This document shows, in pieces, positions 29,914 through 44,784 of a stretch of 64,000 bases of DNA (its first letter is position 1; the number at the start of each line of letters is the position of its first letter). Under the pieces are notes generated by a model that was given only the letters and a program-made list of their open reading frames with translations, made no database searches and had not been told where the DNA came from. The position numbers and the translations under genes were made by a program. Where the stretch lies: NCBI RefSeq assembly GCF_035594125.1, contig NC_087158.1, positions 8,358,501 to 8,422,500 on the forward strand. The letters run 5' to 3'. Source of the stretch: Scylla paramamosain (taxonomy: Eukaryota; Arthropoda; Malacostraca; Decapoda; Portunidae).

Positions 29914-30865
29914 ATCATATGAAGTACTTTGCATACATTTTTCATGTTTCTGTTCCTTAGGAAGCTATAAAATACTCAAAATACACATTTTTGGTAATAG
30001 ATAAGTTTTGCATGCCTTTTAGCGTTTTGGTACGTAAAAAGCTACTAAACACTCCAAAGACACGCTTTCGGTAATGTTGTTTTGCATTCTATTCTCATGT
30101 AGGGTGATTTCCATGCTTTTTTAACATTTTGGTGCCTAAAACATTGAAAAACAATCAAACGGCACCTTTCTCATTTTTTTTTTCACCATGTAATTTATAT
30201 TTATCTTGGCGTTTTATAACCTAACACTCAAAATAAACGTTTATAGTAATGTTGTTTTCTTTCTCCATATAGAGAAAAAATGAGCTTCTTAGGTACCAAA
30301 ATGCTATAAGACATGAATAACATTCTATATGTATAAAAATGAAATTACTAAAAGTGTGTACTTTGAGTAATTTCACAGCGTTTCGTACCAAAACGCCAAA
30401 AATCTCAAAAACAACAATACACGTTTCTCGCAATGTGCTTTCCTTTCCCCATGTTGGGTGCTTCGCATGCACTTAAGCGTTTTGGTAATTAACAATGTAA
30501 AAAATAGAATGTTTCTTTTTTTTTCATATAAACTTATTCATATATTACTTTTTTTCTTTCATGGTTTAAGCCCAAAAACGGTAAAATACATAGAAAGCAC
30601 CTATAATGGGATATGAAAAAAAAACATTACGAAAATATTGTGCCTTTTGAGTGTTTTGTGTTTTAGAGCTTCTTGACTCACCAAAACACTAAAAAGCCTA
30701 CAAAACGCCGTTTATAGAGAAACAAAATAACATTAACGAAAAGGGAATTTTCAATGTTTTTAGCTTGTTAGGTACTAAAATACCAAAATGCATGGAAAGT
30801 ACCGTATTTAAGAAATGAAACGATTTTACAAGAAAAGTACATTGTGTGTTCCTGAGATAAGCTCA
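29914..30865. repeat. Satellite with repeated orientation switches
   Basis: Orientation is forward to about 30275, reverse to about 30396, forward to about 30555, then reverse to about 30850. The last switch sits at a TTCCTGAG-ATAAG-CTCAGGAA hairpin (about 30852-30872), after which forward monomers resume. Boxes used were TACCAAAACGC for reverse and GCGTTTTGGTA for forward. No gene is visible. Confidence 0.82.
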
Positions 30866-31220
30866 GGAATACTTATAATACACGTTTCTTATAATGTTCT
30901 TTGTTTCAAAATATAGGGTGCTTTCGATGTATTTTATCGTTTTGAGGCCTAAAAAAAAAAAAATTCTGAAAAGACATTTTTTTGGTAATGTAGCTTCGTT
31001 TCTCCATTTGATTTTTTGGCATTTTGGTACCTAATATTGTGAAAATACTCGAAATATATATTTTTAGTTATGTTCTTATTTCACCTATAGAATACTACTA
31101 AATACCCTTTAGAGTTTTAGTACCCAAGAATTTCAAATACACAAAAAATGCACAATTCTCGTAATGTCTTTTCGTTTCCCTATATTGGATACTTTCCAGG
31201 CATTTTTTGCGTTTTTGTAC

Positions 31221-31296
31221 GAAAGAAGCTGAAAACACTCATAATGCTTGTTTTTTTTATCAAAAACAAATATTATGAGTGTTTTCAATTTCTTTC
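31221..31296. repeat. 35 bp-arm inverted repeat
   Basis: Arms 31221-31255 and 31262-31296 pair with four mismatches around a 6-base spacer. Each arm carries GAAAACACTCATAAT or its complement. After the right arm the array continues forward, so only the right arm is in the minority orientation. Confidence 0.85.
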
Positions 31297-34200
31297 GTTC
31301 GTTATTTTCCTTCTCCATAAAGAGTGTCTTTTTTGCAAGAATTTTAGCGTTTTAGTATAAGAGTAGCTCAATAACCCTCAAAATTTTTTTTGGCAAAGTT
31401 TTTTTTTTTCGTTTTCCATGCTTTAGAACGTTTTGGTGCCTAACACTCAAAAGACACGTTTCTGGAAATGTCGTTTCTATTCGCCATATAAGACGCTTTG
31501 GATGCATTTTGGCGTTTTGGTACCTAACCATGTAAAATACGCTGAAAATAGACGTTTTTAGGAATGTTATTCTGTTTCTTTATATAGAGTGCTATTCATG
31601 CGTTTTGGTACCTAAGCTTTGGTACCAAAGAACACTCATAATAGACTTCTCTGGTAATGACCTTTCATTTCCCCATATATAAGGTACATTGCCTGCATTT
31701 TCCGTTTTTCCATGTAAAAAGCACAAAAAAAAAATTGTTTCTCGTAATGATATTATCTTATCCCTAAAGAGTTTGCATGAGTTTTAGAGTTTTGTTTTTT
31801 TTATAATTTCAGTAACACTGAAAAGACACATATAGGATGATTTCCACTTTTTTTTTTTTTGCGTTTTCGTGCATAATTCGCTCGAAAACACTAAAAAAAG
31901 ATATTTTTCTAGTAATGTCGTTTCGTTTTCCCATATAGTGAGCTTTACATGGATTTTGGCGCTTTGGTAGTTAATAATGTGAAAAACAATTAAAATACAC
32001 GTTTTTGGTAATGTTGTTCTGTTTCTCGATGTAGATATGCTATTCATGGGTTTTAGCTTTTAGTACCTAAGAAGCTCAAAACTCCCATAATACACTATTC
32101 TCCTAATGTTTTTTTTTTATTTTCGTCATATTTGCATGGATTTTTTTTTCACTTTTTATGTAACAAGCTCAAAAACTTTTAAAATACTCGTTTTCGGTAA
32201 AGGTATACTGTTTCTCAATAAATATTTTCTTTTTTTTCATTGGCTTCAGCATTTTAGAACGTAAGTATCTCCAAATCACCTATGAGACACGTTTTTGGTA
32301 ATATTGTTTTGTTTTCCTTTATAGGGTTTTTCTATGGTTTTTGCCTAACACGCTCATAAACACTCCAGACTCGTTTCTGTTTTTTTTTATTTATTTATTT
32401 ATTCATTTATTTATCTTTTTTTTTTTGCACCATTAGGGTATTTGGATGCTTTTTTTTTATCGTTTTGATACCTATTAATATGAAACACACACAAAATATA
32501 CGTTTTTTTGTTATGTGGTTCTCTTTCTCCATATAGAAAGCTCTTCATTCATATTAGGTTTTAGGTACCTATAAGGTTGATAAATATTTATAGCAAAATT
32601 CCCTCGTAATATCCTTTCGTTTCCTTATATAGGACACTTTACATGCATATTGGCATTTTTTTTTTTTTTCTACGTGAGAATCTCCAAAATATTGAAAATA
32701 CTTTTTTTTCGGTAATATTTTTTCGGTAATGTTATTTTTATTTATAAATGGTATTTTCAGGCATTATAGAGTTTTGATACGTAAGCAGTTGAAAAAAAAA
32801 AACACTCAAAAGACATGTTTTTCTTAATGCTGTTTTGTATTCACATATAAGGTGCTTTCAATATTTATTTATTTATTTACATATTTATTTATTTATTATT
32901 TTCTTTTTAGCGTCTTGGTGCCTTGAACGCTCATAAACACTCAGGAGACACGTTTTCTTTTCCCATGGCATGCGTTTTGGCGTTTCTGTACCCTACTGTA
33001 AAAGAAAAAAAAAAACCCTGCAAATACACGTTTTTGGTAATGTTATTCCGTTTGTCAATATAGAGTACTATTCATGTGTTTTAGCGTTTTGATATCTAAA
33101 AACCACAAAAAAAAAGCTCATAATATACGATTCATGTAATGTCTATTCTTTTCCACATTAAGGATAGTTTGCATGCTTTTTGGAATTTTCCTATGTAACT
33201 AGCAGAAAAACTTTAAAAATTCTTGATTTTGGTAATAATATTCAGTTTCTCCATAACAAAATATTTTTGCATGCGTTTTAGCATTTTGGAACATAAGAAT
33301 TTCTAAAACACTCAAGACACGTTTTTGGTGATTTCCATGCTTTTTACCGCTTTGGTAACTAACAAGTATTTTGATAGGTAATAAAAAAAACTCAAAAGAT
33401 AAGTTTTTCGTCATGTAATCCCATTTAAAGTGATTTCTATGATTTTTTTTTTACGTTTTTGTTCCTAACACTATCAACAAACACTCAAAAAACATGTTTC
33501 TGGTAATTTCGTTCGTTTCCCCATATACGTGGCTTTCCATGAATTTCGGCCTTTTGGTATTTACTTATATGAAAATCACTCAAAATGCACTTTTTTTTTT
33601 TTTTTTAGTAATGTTGTTCTGTTTCTAAATATAGAGCGCCATTCAAGTATTTATTTTTTTTTTCATATAGAGTGTTATTCATGCGTTTTAGAATTTTGAT
33701 AACAAGCAAGAAACACTCATAATACACGTTTCTCATAATGTCTTTTTGTTTACGCATATAGGATACTTTGCATGGTTTTTTGCGTTTTTGTGCGTAATAA
33801 GCTCAAAAACATTCAAAATACTTGTTTTTGGTAATATTATTCTATTTGTACATAAAAGGTGTTTTTTACTTGCGTTTTAGTTTTTCCGTATGTAAGGAGG
33901 TGAAAAACACTCAAAACACGTTTTTGGTAATGTTTTCTATTCGTATATAGGGTGCTTTCCATGCTTTTAACATTTTTCTGTGTAACTGCAGACAAAAAAT
34001 CAAAATATACTTTTCTTGTCTTTCATTTAGTTTCCCCATGAAAAAGACTAACAATGTGAGTATCTATCATTGTGAAAAACACTCAATTTACACGTTTAGG
34101 AACGTTGTTGTTTCTTCGTATAGAGGGATATTAATGCGTTTTCGTGTTTGGTACTAAAAAAGCTAAAAATCCCAATCCTAATACACGTTTCTCATGTAAT

Positions 34201-34456
34201 TTCGTTTCTTAATATAGGGTACAACTCACGTATTTTGGCGTTTTTCTACGTAAGCAGCTCAAAAACACTGGAAAATAGTTGTTATTGGTAATGTTATTGT
34301 TTCTCCATAAACAATCATAAAACACTTTTGTGTTAATATCGTTTCGCTTCCCAATATCAGTTAATTTGCATGCATTTTGGCGTTGTGTTACCTAACAAGC
34401 TCAAAACTTTCAAAACTTCTGTTTTTAGTAATGTAATTCTTTTTTCGTCATACAGA

Positions 34457-34543
34457 GTATTTTGCACGCGTTTTAACTCTTTGGTAAGTAAGAGGCTCAA
34501 AAAGCCTCTTACGTACCAAAAAGTTAAAACGCGAGCAAAATAC
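34457..34543. repeat. 41 bp-arm inverted repeat
   Basis: Arms 34457-34497 and 34503-34543 pair with three mismatches around a CAAAA spacer. Each contains one monomer core (ACGCGTTTTAACTCTTTGG, and its complement). Confidence 0.9.
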
Positions 34544-35738
34544 CTCAAAAGACACTTAAAAGACACTTTTATAATAATGCCCTTTAGCGTTTTGGTACCT
34601 AACAACCTCAAAAATACTTAATACACATTTTTGGTAATGTTGCTTTGTTTCTTCATATAGGGTGCTTTGTATGCATTTTTGCATTTTGGTACTTAATATG
34701 AGGAAAAACACTCATAATAAAAGTTTTGGTAATGTTCTATTTCTCTATATAGAGTGCTATTCACGTGTTTAAGCGTGTTGGTACATAAAAAGCTGAAAAA
34801 CACTCATAATAGAAGTTTCTGTTAATATCGTTTTGTTTCCCAATGTCCGATGATTTTCATGCATTTTGGTGTTTTGTTACCTAACATGCTCTAAAAAATC
34901 TCAAAGTACACTTTTTTGCTAATGCTTTTCTGTTTCTCCATGAAGAGTGTTTTGTATGCGTTTCAGTGTTTTAGTAAGTAAGAAGCTGAGAGATACTCAA
35001 AACACAAATTTTTTGTAATGTTTGCTTTTCCCATACAGGATGCTCTGCATGCACTTTAGCATTTTGATACCTAACAAGCTCAAAATTATTGTTAATACAC
35101 ATTTTTGGTAATGTTTTTTTATTTCTTCATATAGGGTGCTTTGCATGAACTTTACCGTTTTGGTACCTTACAAACTCAAAAATATTCATAATACACGTTA
35201 TTGGTGATATTGTTCTGTTTTTCCATATATTGTGTTATTCACGTGTTTTATCATTTTCTTACCTATGTAGCTCAAAAACACTTATAATACATATTTATGT
35301 AATATCGTTTCGTTTCTCAGTATGTATTGCATTTATTTTGGCGTTATCGTACCTAACAAGCTCAAAACTTTCAATACACCCGTTTTTGGTAATGCTGTTC
35401 TGTTTGGTGGTGTTATCCATGCGTTTAAGTACGTTTGGTACGTAAGAAACTCAAAAAAGTTTCAAAAGACACATTTTTAATAATGTTCTTTTCTTTTCCC
35501 AAATGGAGTGTTCTCCAAGGATTTAATCTAACATGCTCAAAACTCCCAAATGACACATTTCTGTTAAAGTAATTCCGTTACCCGATTGAGGGTGTTTTGC
35601 ATGCTTATTGGTGTTTTGTTACCTAAGGAGCTTAGAAACTCTAAAAAATGCATGTTTTTGGTAATGTTCTTTTCTCCATAAAGGTTATTTTTCATGCGTT
35701 TTAGCGTTTTGTTACGTAAGGAACTAAAAAATATGATT

Positions 35739-37252
35739 ATTATCTTATTGAGAAACCTAACAACATTACCGAAAACGTGTGTGTTTAGTATTTTCCAGCT
35801 GGTTAGATACTAGAACGACATTTACAGAAAGCGTGCCATTTGGATGTTTTTGAGCATATTAAGCACCAAAACTCTAAAACGCATGAAAAATACCCTACAT
35901 GGGAAAACAAAATAACATTATCATCGTGTGTATTTTGAGGGTTATCTTCTTATGTACCAAAACGCTAAAACGCGCGAATATTTATATATATGGAGAAACA
36001 GAATAATTTTACCAAAAACCTACTGTGAGTGTTTTCTTTGTGTTTAGGTACCAAAACCCCAAAATGCATACAAAGCACTCATACAAATTGCTTTATATGC
36101 ATTTTGGATACAAAAACGTGCGTTATGATTTTTTTTTTTTTAAGCTCGTAACAAAAAAGATAAAACATGTGAAACGCTCTTTATGGAGAAACAGAGCAAC
36201 GTTGCCAAAAAACGTGTTTTGAGTTTTTTTTCTTTTTTTTCCAACATGCTGGGTACCAAAATAACAAAACACATGCAAAGCATCCTATTTGAGGTAACAA
36301 AACGGCATTCCCAGAGATGTGTCATTTCCGTGTTTTTTGAGCATATTAGCCACAAAAAAAGCTATAAAAACATTGAAAACACTCTTTATCAAAAACACGT
36401 CTTTTGAGTGTTTTTGAGCTTCTTCCGAACCTAAATGCTAGAACAGTGTAACACTGTTTATAGAGAAACAGAACAACATTACCAAAAAATGTGTTTCTTC
36501 ATTGTTTTTGGGCTTGTTAGGTAACAAAACACCAAAGTCCATGATAATCACCCGATATGAGGAAACAAAACGATATTAGCAGAAACGTGTGTTATAATTG
36601 TTTTTCAACTTCTTCAGTAACAAGACGCTAAAAACACGTGAATATCACTATATTGAGAAACAGAACAGCATCATCAAAACTTGTATTATGAGTGCTTTTC
36701 TCAATGTTAGGTACAAACAAAATACTAAAATGCATATAAAGCACCCTATAAGAAGAAACAGAATAATATTACAAAAAATGTATATTATGAGTGTTTTTAC
36801 CAAAACGCTAAAGTGCATGCAAACTCTCAATAAGGCAAAAACAAATAACAATAACAAAGACGTGTCTTTTCAATGTTTTTCAGCTTCTTAGTACCAAAAC
36901 GCGAAAACGCATACAAAACGTGGTTTATGGAGAAACAGAAGTACATAACCGAGAATTTGTCTTTTCATTGTATTCCAACTTGTTGGGTACCGAAACGTGA
37001 AAATGCATGCAAAGCACCCTATTTGGGTAGCGAATCGACATCACTAGAAACGTGTAATTTGTGTGATTTGAGCATATTAGGCACGAAAACGCTAGAAAGC
37101 AGAGGGAAACAAAGCAACATTATCAACAATGTGTCTTTTAAGAAATCTTAAGCTTCTTACGTACCAAAACGCTGAAACATATGTAAAACACCCTTTAAGG
37201 TGAAACAAAACTATATTAAGAAAAACGTGTGTTTTGAGTGTTTTTGAGCTAT
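35739..37252 (-). repeat. Diverged satellite, reverse orientation; start of tandem duplication at ~36685
   Basis: Reverse monomers (TACCAAAACGCTAAAAC, GGAGAAACAGAACAACATTA). From about 36685 it is almost identical to 49763 onward, which marks the left end of segmental copy 1. The frames at 36873-37151 and 49966-50214 give nearly the same peptide only because the DNA is duplicated. Confidence 0.86.
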
Positions 37253-37264
37253 TTTTTGAGCTAT
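37241..37264 (+). repeat. 12 bp direct duplication at the LINE 5' junction
   Basis: TTTTTGAGCTAT occurs twice back to back (37241-37252 and 37253-37264) immediately before the first LINE-derived base. The empty paralogue has it once (50304-50315). The sequence is not found at the poly(A) end, so it is not a classical flanking target-site duplication. Confidence 0.9.
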
Positions 37265-39931
37265 AAAGCTGGATGCTGCGTTTATGTGCGCAATGACTTA
37301 ACCTGCTCTCGTGCCCACGCTCTTGAATCTTCCGAGTTTTCCACCATCTGGCTACGACTACAGAGTCATTCTCATACTAAATTTATCTGTGCTGTATACC
37401 TCTCTCCTAACTCCTCTGACTATAAGAAATTCTTTGACTACTTAACTTCCAAAGTGGAGCACATTCTGACCCTCTTCCCTTTTGCAGAGATCTCCATTCT
37501 TGGAGACTTCAATGTTCACCACCAGCTTTGGCTTTCCTCTCCCTTCACTGACCATCCTGGTGAACTAGCCTACAACTTTGCTATCCTCCATGACCTAGAG
37601 CAATTGGTGCAACACCCTACTCGTATTCCTGACCGTCTTGGAGATACGCCCAACATTCTTGACCTTTTCCTGACCTCTAATCCTTCTGCTTATGCTGTCA
37701 CCCTTTCTTCTCCGTTGGGCTCCTCCGATCACAATCTCATATCTTTATCTTGTCCTATCACTCCAATCCCTCCTCAGGATCCCCCTAAGCGAAGGTGCCT
37801 CTGGCGTTTTGCCTCTGCTAGTTGGGGGGACCTGAGGCGGTATTTTGCTGATTTTCCTTGGAATGACTACTGCCTCCGTGTCAGAGACCCGTCTTTGTGT
37901 GCTGAGCGCATAACAGAGGTGATAGTGTCTGGCATGGAGGCGTACATTCCTCACTCTTTTTCTCGTCCTAAACCTTCTAAACCTTGGTTTAACACAGCTT
38001 GTTCTCGTGCTATACATGATAGAGATGTGGCCCACAAAAGGTACTTAAGCCTTCCTTCACCAGAATCTCATGCACTTTATATTTCTGCCCTGAACCATGC
38101 CAAGTCTGTTCTCCAACTAGCCAAAAACTCCTTCATTACCAGAAAATGTCAAAACCTTTCAAGATCTAACTCCCCTCGTGATTTCTGGCATCTAGCCAAA
38201 AATATCTCCAATAACTATGCTTCTTCTTCTTTCCCTCCTCTACTTCAACCAGATGGCACCACTGCTATCACATCTATTTCTAAAGCTGAACTCTTTGCTT
38301 AAACCTTTGCTAAAAACGCTACCTTGGACGATTCTGGGCTTGTTCCTCCCTCTCCTCCACCCTCTGACTACTTCATGCCACGTATTAAAATTCTTCGTAA
38401 TGATGTTTTCCATGCCCTCGCTGGCCTAAACCCTCGGAAGGCTTATGGACCTGATGGGGTCCCTCCTATTGTTCTCCGAAACTGTGCCTCCGTGCTTGCA
38501 CCTTGCCTAGTCAAACTCTTTCAGCTCTGTCTGTCAACATCTACCTTTCCTTCTTGCTGGAAGTTTGCCTACATTCAACCTGTTCCTAAAAAGGGTGACC
38601 GCTCTAATCCCTCAAACTACCGTCCTATTGCTTTAATTTCCTGCTTATCTAAAGTTTTTGAATCTATCCTCAACAGGAAGATTCTTAAACATCTATCACT
38701 TCACAACCTTCTATCTGATCGCCAGTATGGGTTCCGTCAAGGCCGCTCTACTGGTGATCTTCTGGCTTTCCTTACTGAGTCTTGGTCATCCTCTTTTAGA
38801 GACTTTGGTGAAACTTTTGCTGTTGCCTTGGACATATCAAAAGCCTTTGATAGAGTCTGGCACAAAGCTTTGATTTCCAAACTACCCTCCTACGGTTTCT
38901 ATCCTTCTCTCTGTAACTTCATCTCAAGTTTCCTTTCTGACCGTTCTATTGCTGCTGTGGTAGACGGTCACTGTTCTTCTCCTAAATCTATTAACAGTGG
39001 TGTTCCTCAGGGTTCTGTCCTGTCACCCACTCTCTTCTTATTATTCATTAATGATCTTCTAAACCAAACTTCTTGTCCTATCCACTCCTATGCTGATGAT
39101 ACCACCCTGCACTTTTCCACGTCTTTTCATAGACGTCCAACCCTTCAGGAGGTAAACATATCACGCAGGGAAGCCACAGAACGCCTGACTTCTGATCTTT
39201 CTAAAATTTCTGATTGGGGCAGAGCAAACTTGGTATTGTTCAATGCCTCAAAAACTCAATTCCTCCTTCTATCAACTCGACACAATCTTCCAGACAACTA
39301 TCCCCTCTTCTTCAATGACACTCAACTGTCCCCCTCTTCTACACTGAACATCCTCGGTCTGTCCTTTACTTATAATCTGAACTGGAAACTTCACATCTCA
39401 TCTCTAGCTAAAACAGCTTCTATGAAGTTAGGTGTTCTGAGACGTCCCCGCCAGTTTTTCTCACCCTCCCAGCTGCTAACTCTGTACAAGGGCCTTATCC
39501 GTCCATGTATGGAGTATGCTTCACATGTCTGGGGGGGTTCCACTCATACTGCTGTTCTAGACAGGGTGGAATCAAAAGCTTTTCGTCTCATCAACTCCTC
39601 TCCTCTAACTGACTGTCTTCAGCCTCTCTCTCACCGCCGCAATGTTGCATCTCTAGCTGTCTTCTACCGCTATTTTCATGCTAACTGCTCTTCTGATCTT
39701 GCTAACTGCATGCCTCCCCTCCTTCCGCGGCCTCGCTGCACAAGACTTTCTTCTTTCTCTCACTCCTATTCTGTCCACCTCTCTAACGCAAGAGTTAACC
39801 AGTATTCTCAATCATTCATCCCTTTCTCTGATAAACTCTGGAACTCCTTGCCTGCTTCTGTATTTCCACCTTCCTATGACTTGAATTCCTTCAAGAGGGA
39901 GGTTTCAAGACACTTATCCACCAATTTTTGA
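37265..39931 (+). pseudogene. LINE endonuclease-reverse transcriptase, one premature stop
   Basis: Target-primed reverse transcription polyprotein: an apurinic-type endonuclease nicks the target and the RT copies the LINE RNA. Endonuclease landmarks are LGDFNVHH (about 37499), [10 protein letters not shown], and [10 protein letters not shown] (about 37721), giving the Asp-Asn and final Asp-His catalytic signatures. The RT has GPDGVPP, PKKGDRSNPSNYRPIALIS, QYGFRQGRST, ALDISKAFDRVWH (catalytic Asp), GVPQGSVLSPTLF and YADDT (catalytic Asp pair, near 39090). The frame is continuous except for TAA at 38300-38302, where the minus-strand copy has CAA. The first ~80 residues of the endonuclease are missing. 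The normal stop is at 39929-39931. It is the least damaged copy here but is not autonomous. Confidence 0.93.
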
Positions 39932-40041
39932 CCACTGCTTTGACCCTTTTAAGGGACTGGCATTTCAGTGGGCATTTTTTTTATTAGATTTTTCTTGCCC
40001 TTGGCCAGTATCCTTCCTACATAAAAAAAAAAAAAAAAAAA
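37265..40041 (+). mobile_element. EN-RT LINE (family A), longest copy, 5'-truncated
   Basis: A non-LTR retrotransposon of about 2.8 kb with a partial endonuclease, reverse transcriptase, 3' UTR and a poly(A) tail (40023-40041). The N-terminal part of the endonuclease is absent, so the insert is 5'-truncated. The undisturbed target survives at about 50316 in the tandem copy (GAGCTATTTAGGTAAC), which fixes the boundaries and shows that insertion followed the segmental duplication. Two further copies are at 1-893 and 13873-16342. Family assignment (Jockey/I-like) is from domain order and motifs only. Confidence 0.96.
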
Positions 40042-43515
<3,474 letters not shown>

Positions 43516-44784
43516 AAATATTTCGTTGATAAATTACATTCAGGACAGTTAGGGAACATCCCTTACAGAAGAAAAAGACCGCAGAAGAATGATCCTAAAT
43601 GAATGACTGAGGTTAAAACACTACATAGGGCGAAGGAGAAGTATATATGAGATTAAAAACAGGGGAAGTGGTTTTAAGGCCATAATATAATGTATTAGAA
43701 AAGTCAGGAGTTTAACAAGGAAAGCTAAAAATAGTTATGAATTAAAGGTAGCCAGCCAAGCGAAGATGGATCTCAAGGGATTTTATCAGGCATATAAGAC
43801 GAAGAATAGAGAAACAATAGTTCCTTAAAGAACTATTGTAATATATGTCAATGGCTTGGATAGTGGAATTAGTAGTGTTGTTAGTAAATTTGCGGATAAC
43901 ACGAGAATATGTAGATTAATTAGGTAAGAATCGCATACCATCGCCTTGCAAGCAGATTTGAATAGGTTGAACGAATGGACGGACAGATGGCAAATGCAGT
44001 TTAATGTCAACAAATGCAAAGCACTTAGCGTAAGTAGAAGAAACCCACACAGTAGTTACACAATGAACAACCAAGTTCTGGTAGGTTCAGGGTAAGTAAA
44101 AGATTTGAGATTTAAGGTTATATCTGAACTCCGTTAAGAAAGCTATGGAAAGAGGCCAGAAACAAAGCAAACAGTGTATCGTGATTAATTTTCAGGAGTG
44201 CTAAAAGTAGAACTCCCGAAGTAATATTAAAGTTACATTTGGCGCTGGTCAGACTTCATCTAGACTACGCTGTCCAATTCTGGTCACCACATCACAGGAA
44301 GGATAAAGGTCTATTAGAATCAGTACAAAGGAAAATGACTAAAAGGATACAGGGGATGAGGAGTATTCCTTACGAAGCGATATTCAAGCTGTTAAATTTA
44401 CATTCTTTAAAGAGACGTAGGTTAAGAGTAGACCTAATAGAAGTCTTTTAGTGGTATATGGGTTATAATAAAGGGAACATAAGGAAAATTCTTAGAATCT
44501 GTAAATATGATAGAACAAGAAAAACGGGTTCAAGCCTGAAAACTTGATGTTCAAAAACGAGACAGGAATAAATTGGCTCTCAAATAGAGTAGTAGATGAT
44601 TGGAACGGACGTAGTAATCAAGCTGTTAGTGCTGAGGCATTTGGGAACAGTAAGAGAAAATTACACATTTATGGATGGGGATGATAGGTGGAAATAGGTA
44701 GGCATATTTCATACAAGTACCGTCACTTGTAGGCCTGATGCCTTCTTGCAGATTTACTTATTTCTTATGTTCTTATGTTCTTAT
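43516..44784 (+). mobile_element. CR1-type LINE, segmental copy 1, internally deleted
   Basis: Begins near GATAAATTACATTCAGGACA and ends in repeated TTCTTATG-like octamers (TTCTTATGTTCTTATGTTC at about 44763-44781) rather than poly(A). Short 3' tandem repeats are typical of CR1-group LINEs. It keeps 43657-43797, which the other copy has lost, and lacks about 772 bp corresponding to 58377-59148, including most of the RT palm. Shared flanks with the element at 58206-60098 show one ancestral insertion, later duplicated with its surroundings. Confidence 0.93.
43530..44700 (+). pseudogene. CR1 reverse transcriptase remnant (copy 1)
   Basis: Degraded coding region with many stops. Readable pieces are the pre-RT linker (ELKVASQAKMDLKGFYQAYK, near 43740), then after the deletion YVNGLDSGISSVVSKFADN (43843-43900), LNRLNEWTDRWQMQFNVNKC, NPHSSYTMNNQVL, and the C-terminal ALVRLHLDYAVQFWSPHHRK / RRRLRVDLIEVF segment (44239-44451). 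The catalytic FADD motif reads FADN (GAC to AAC, near 43898), an additional inactivating change. The C-terminal 70-residue open piece is identical in the second copy. Confidence 0.9.

Larger units (their letters stand above)
30866..35738 (+). repeat. Diverged 96 bp satellite, forward
   Basis: Forward monomers throughout. TTTA simple repeats lie at 32387-32415 and 32863-32900. Two palindromes (31221-31296 and 34457-34543) are listed separately. Orientation reverses at about 35739. No gene is visible. Confidence 0.86.

Noticed and set aside
36873..37151. Near-identical 82-92 codon frames here and at 49966-50214
   Set aside because: They lie in the tandem segmental duplication and consist of satellite monomers; conservation reflects recent duplication only.
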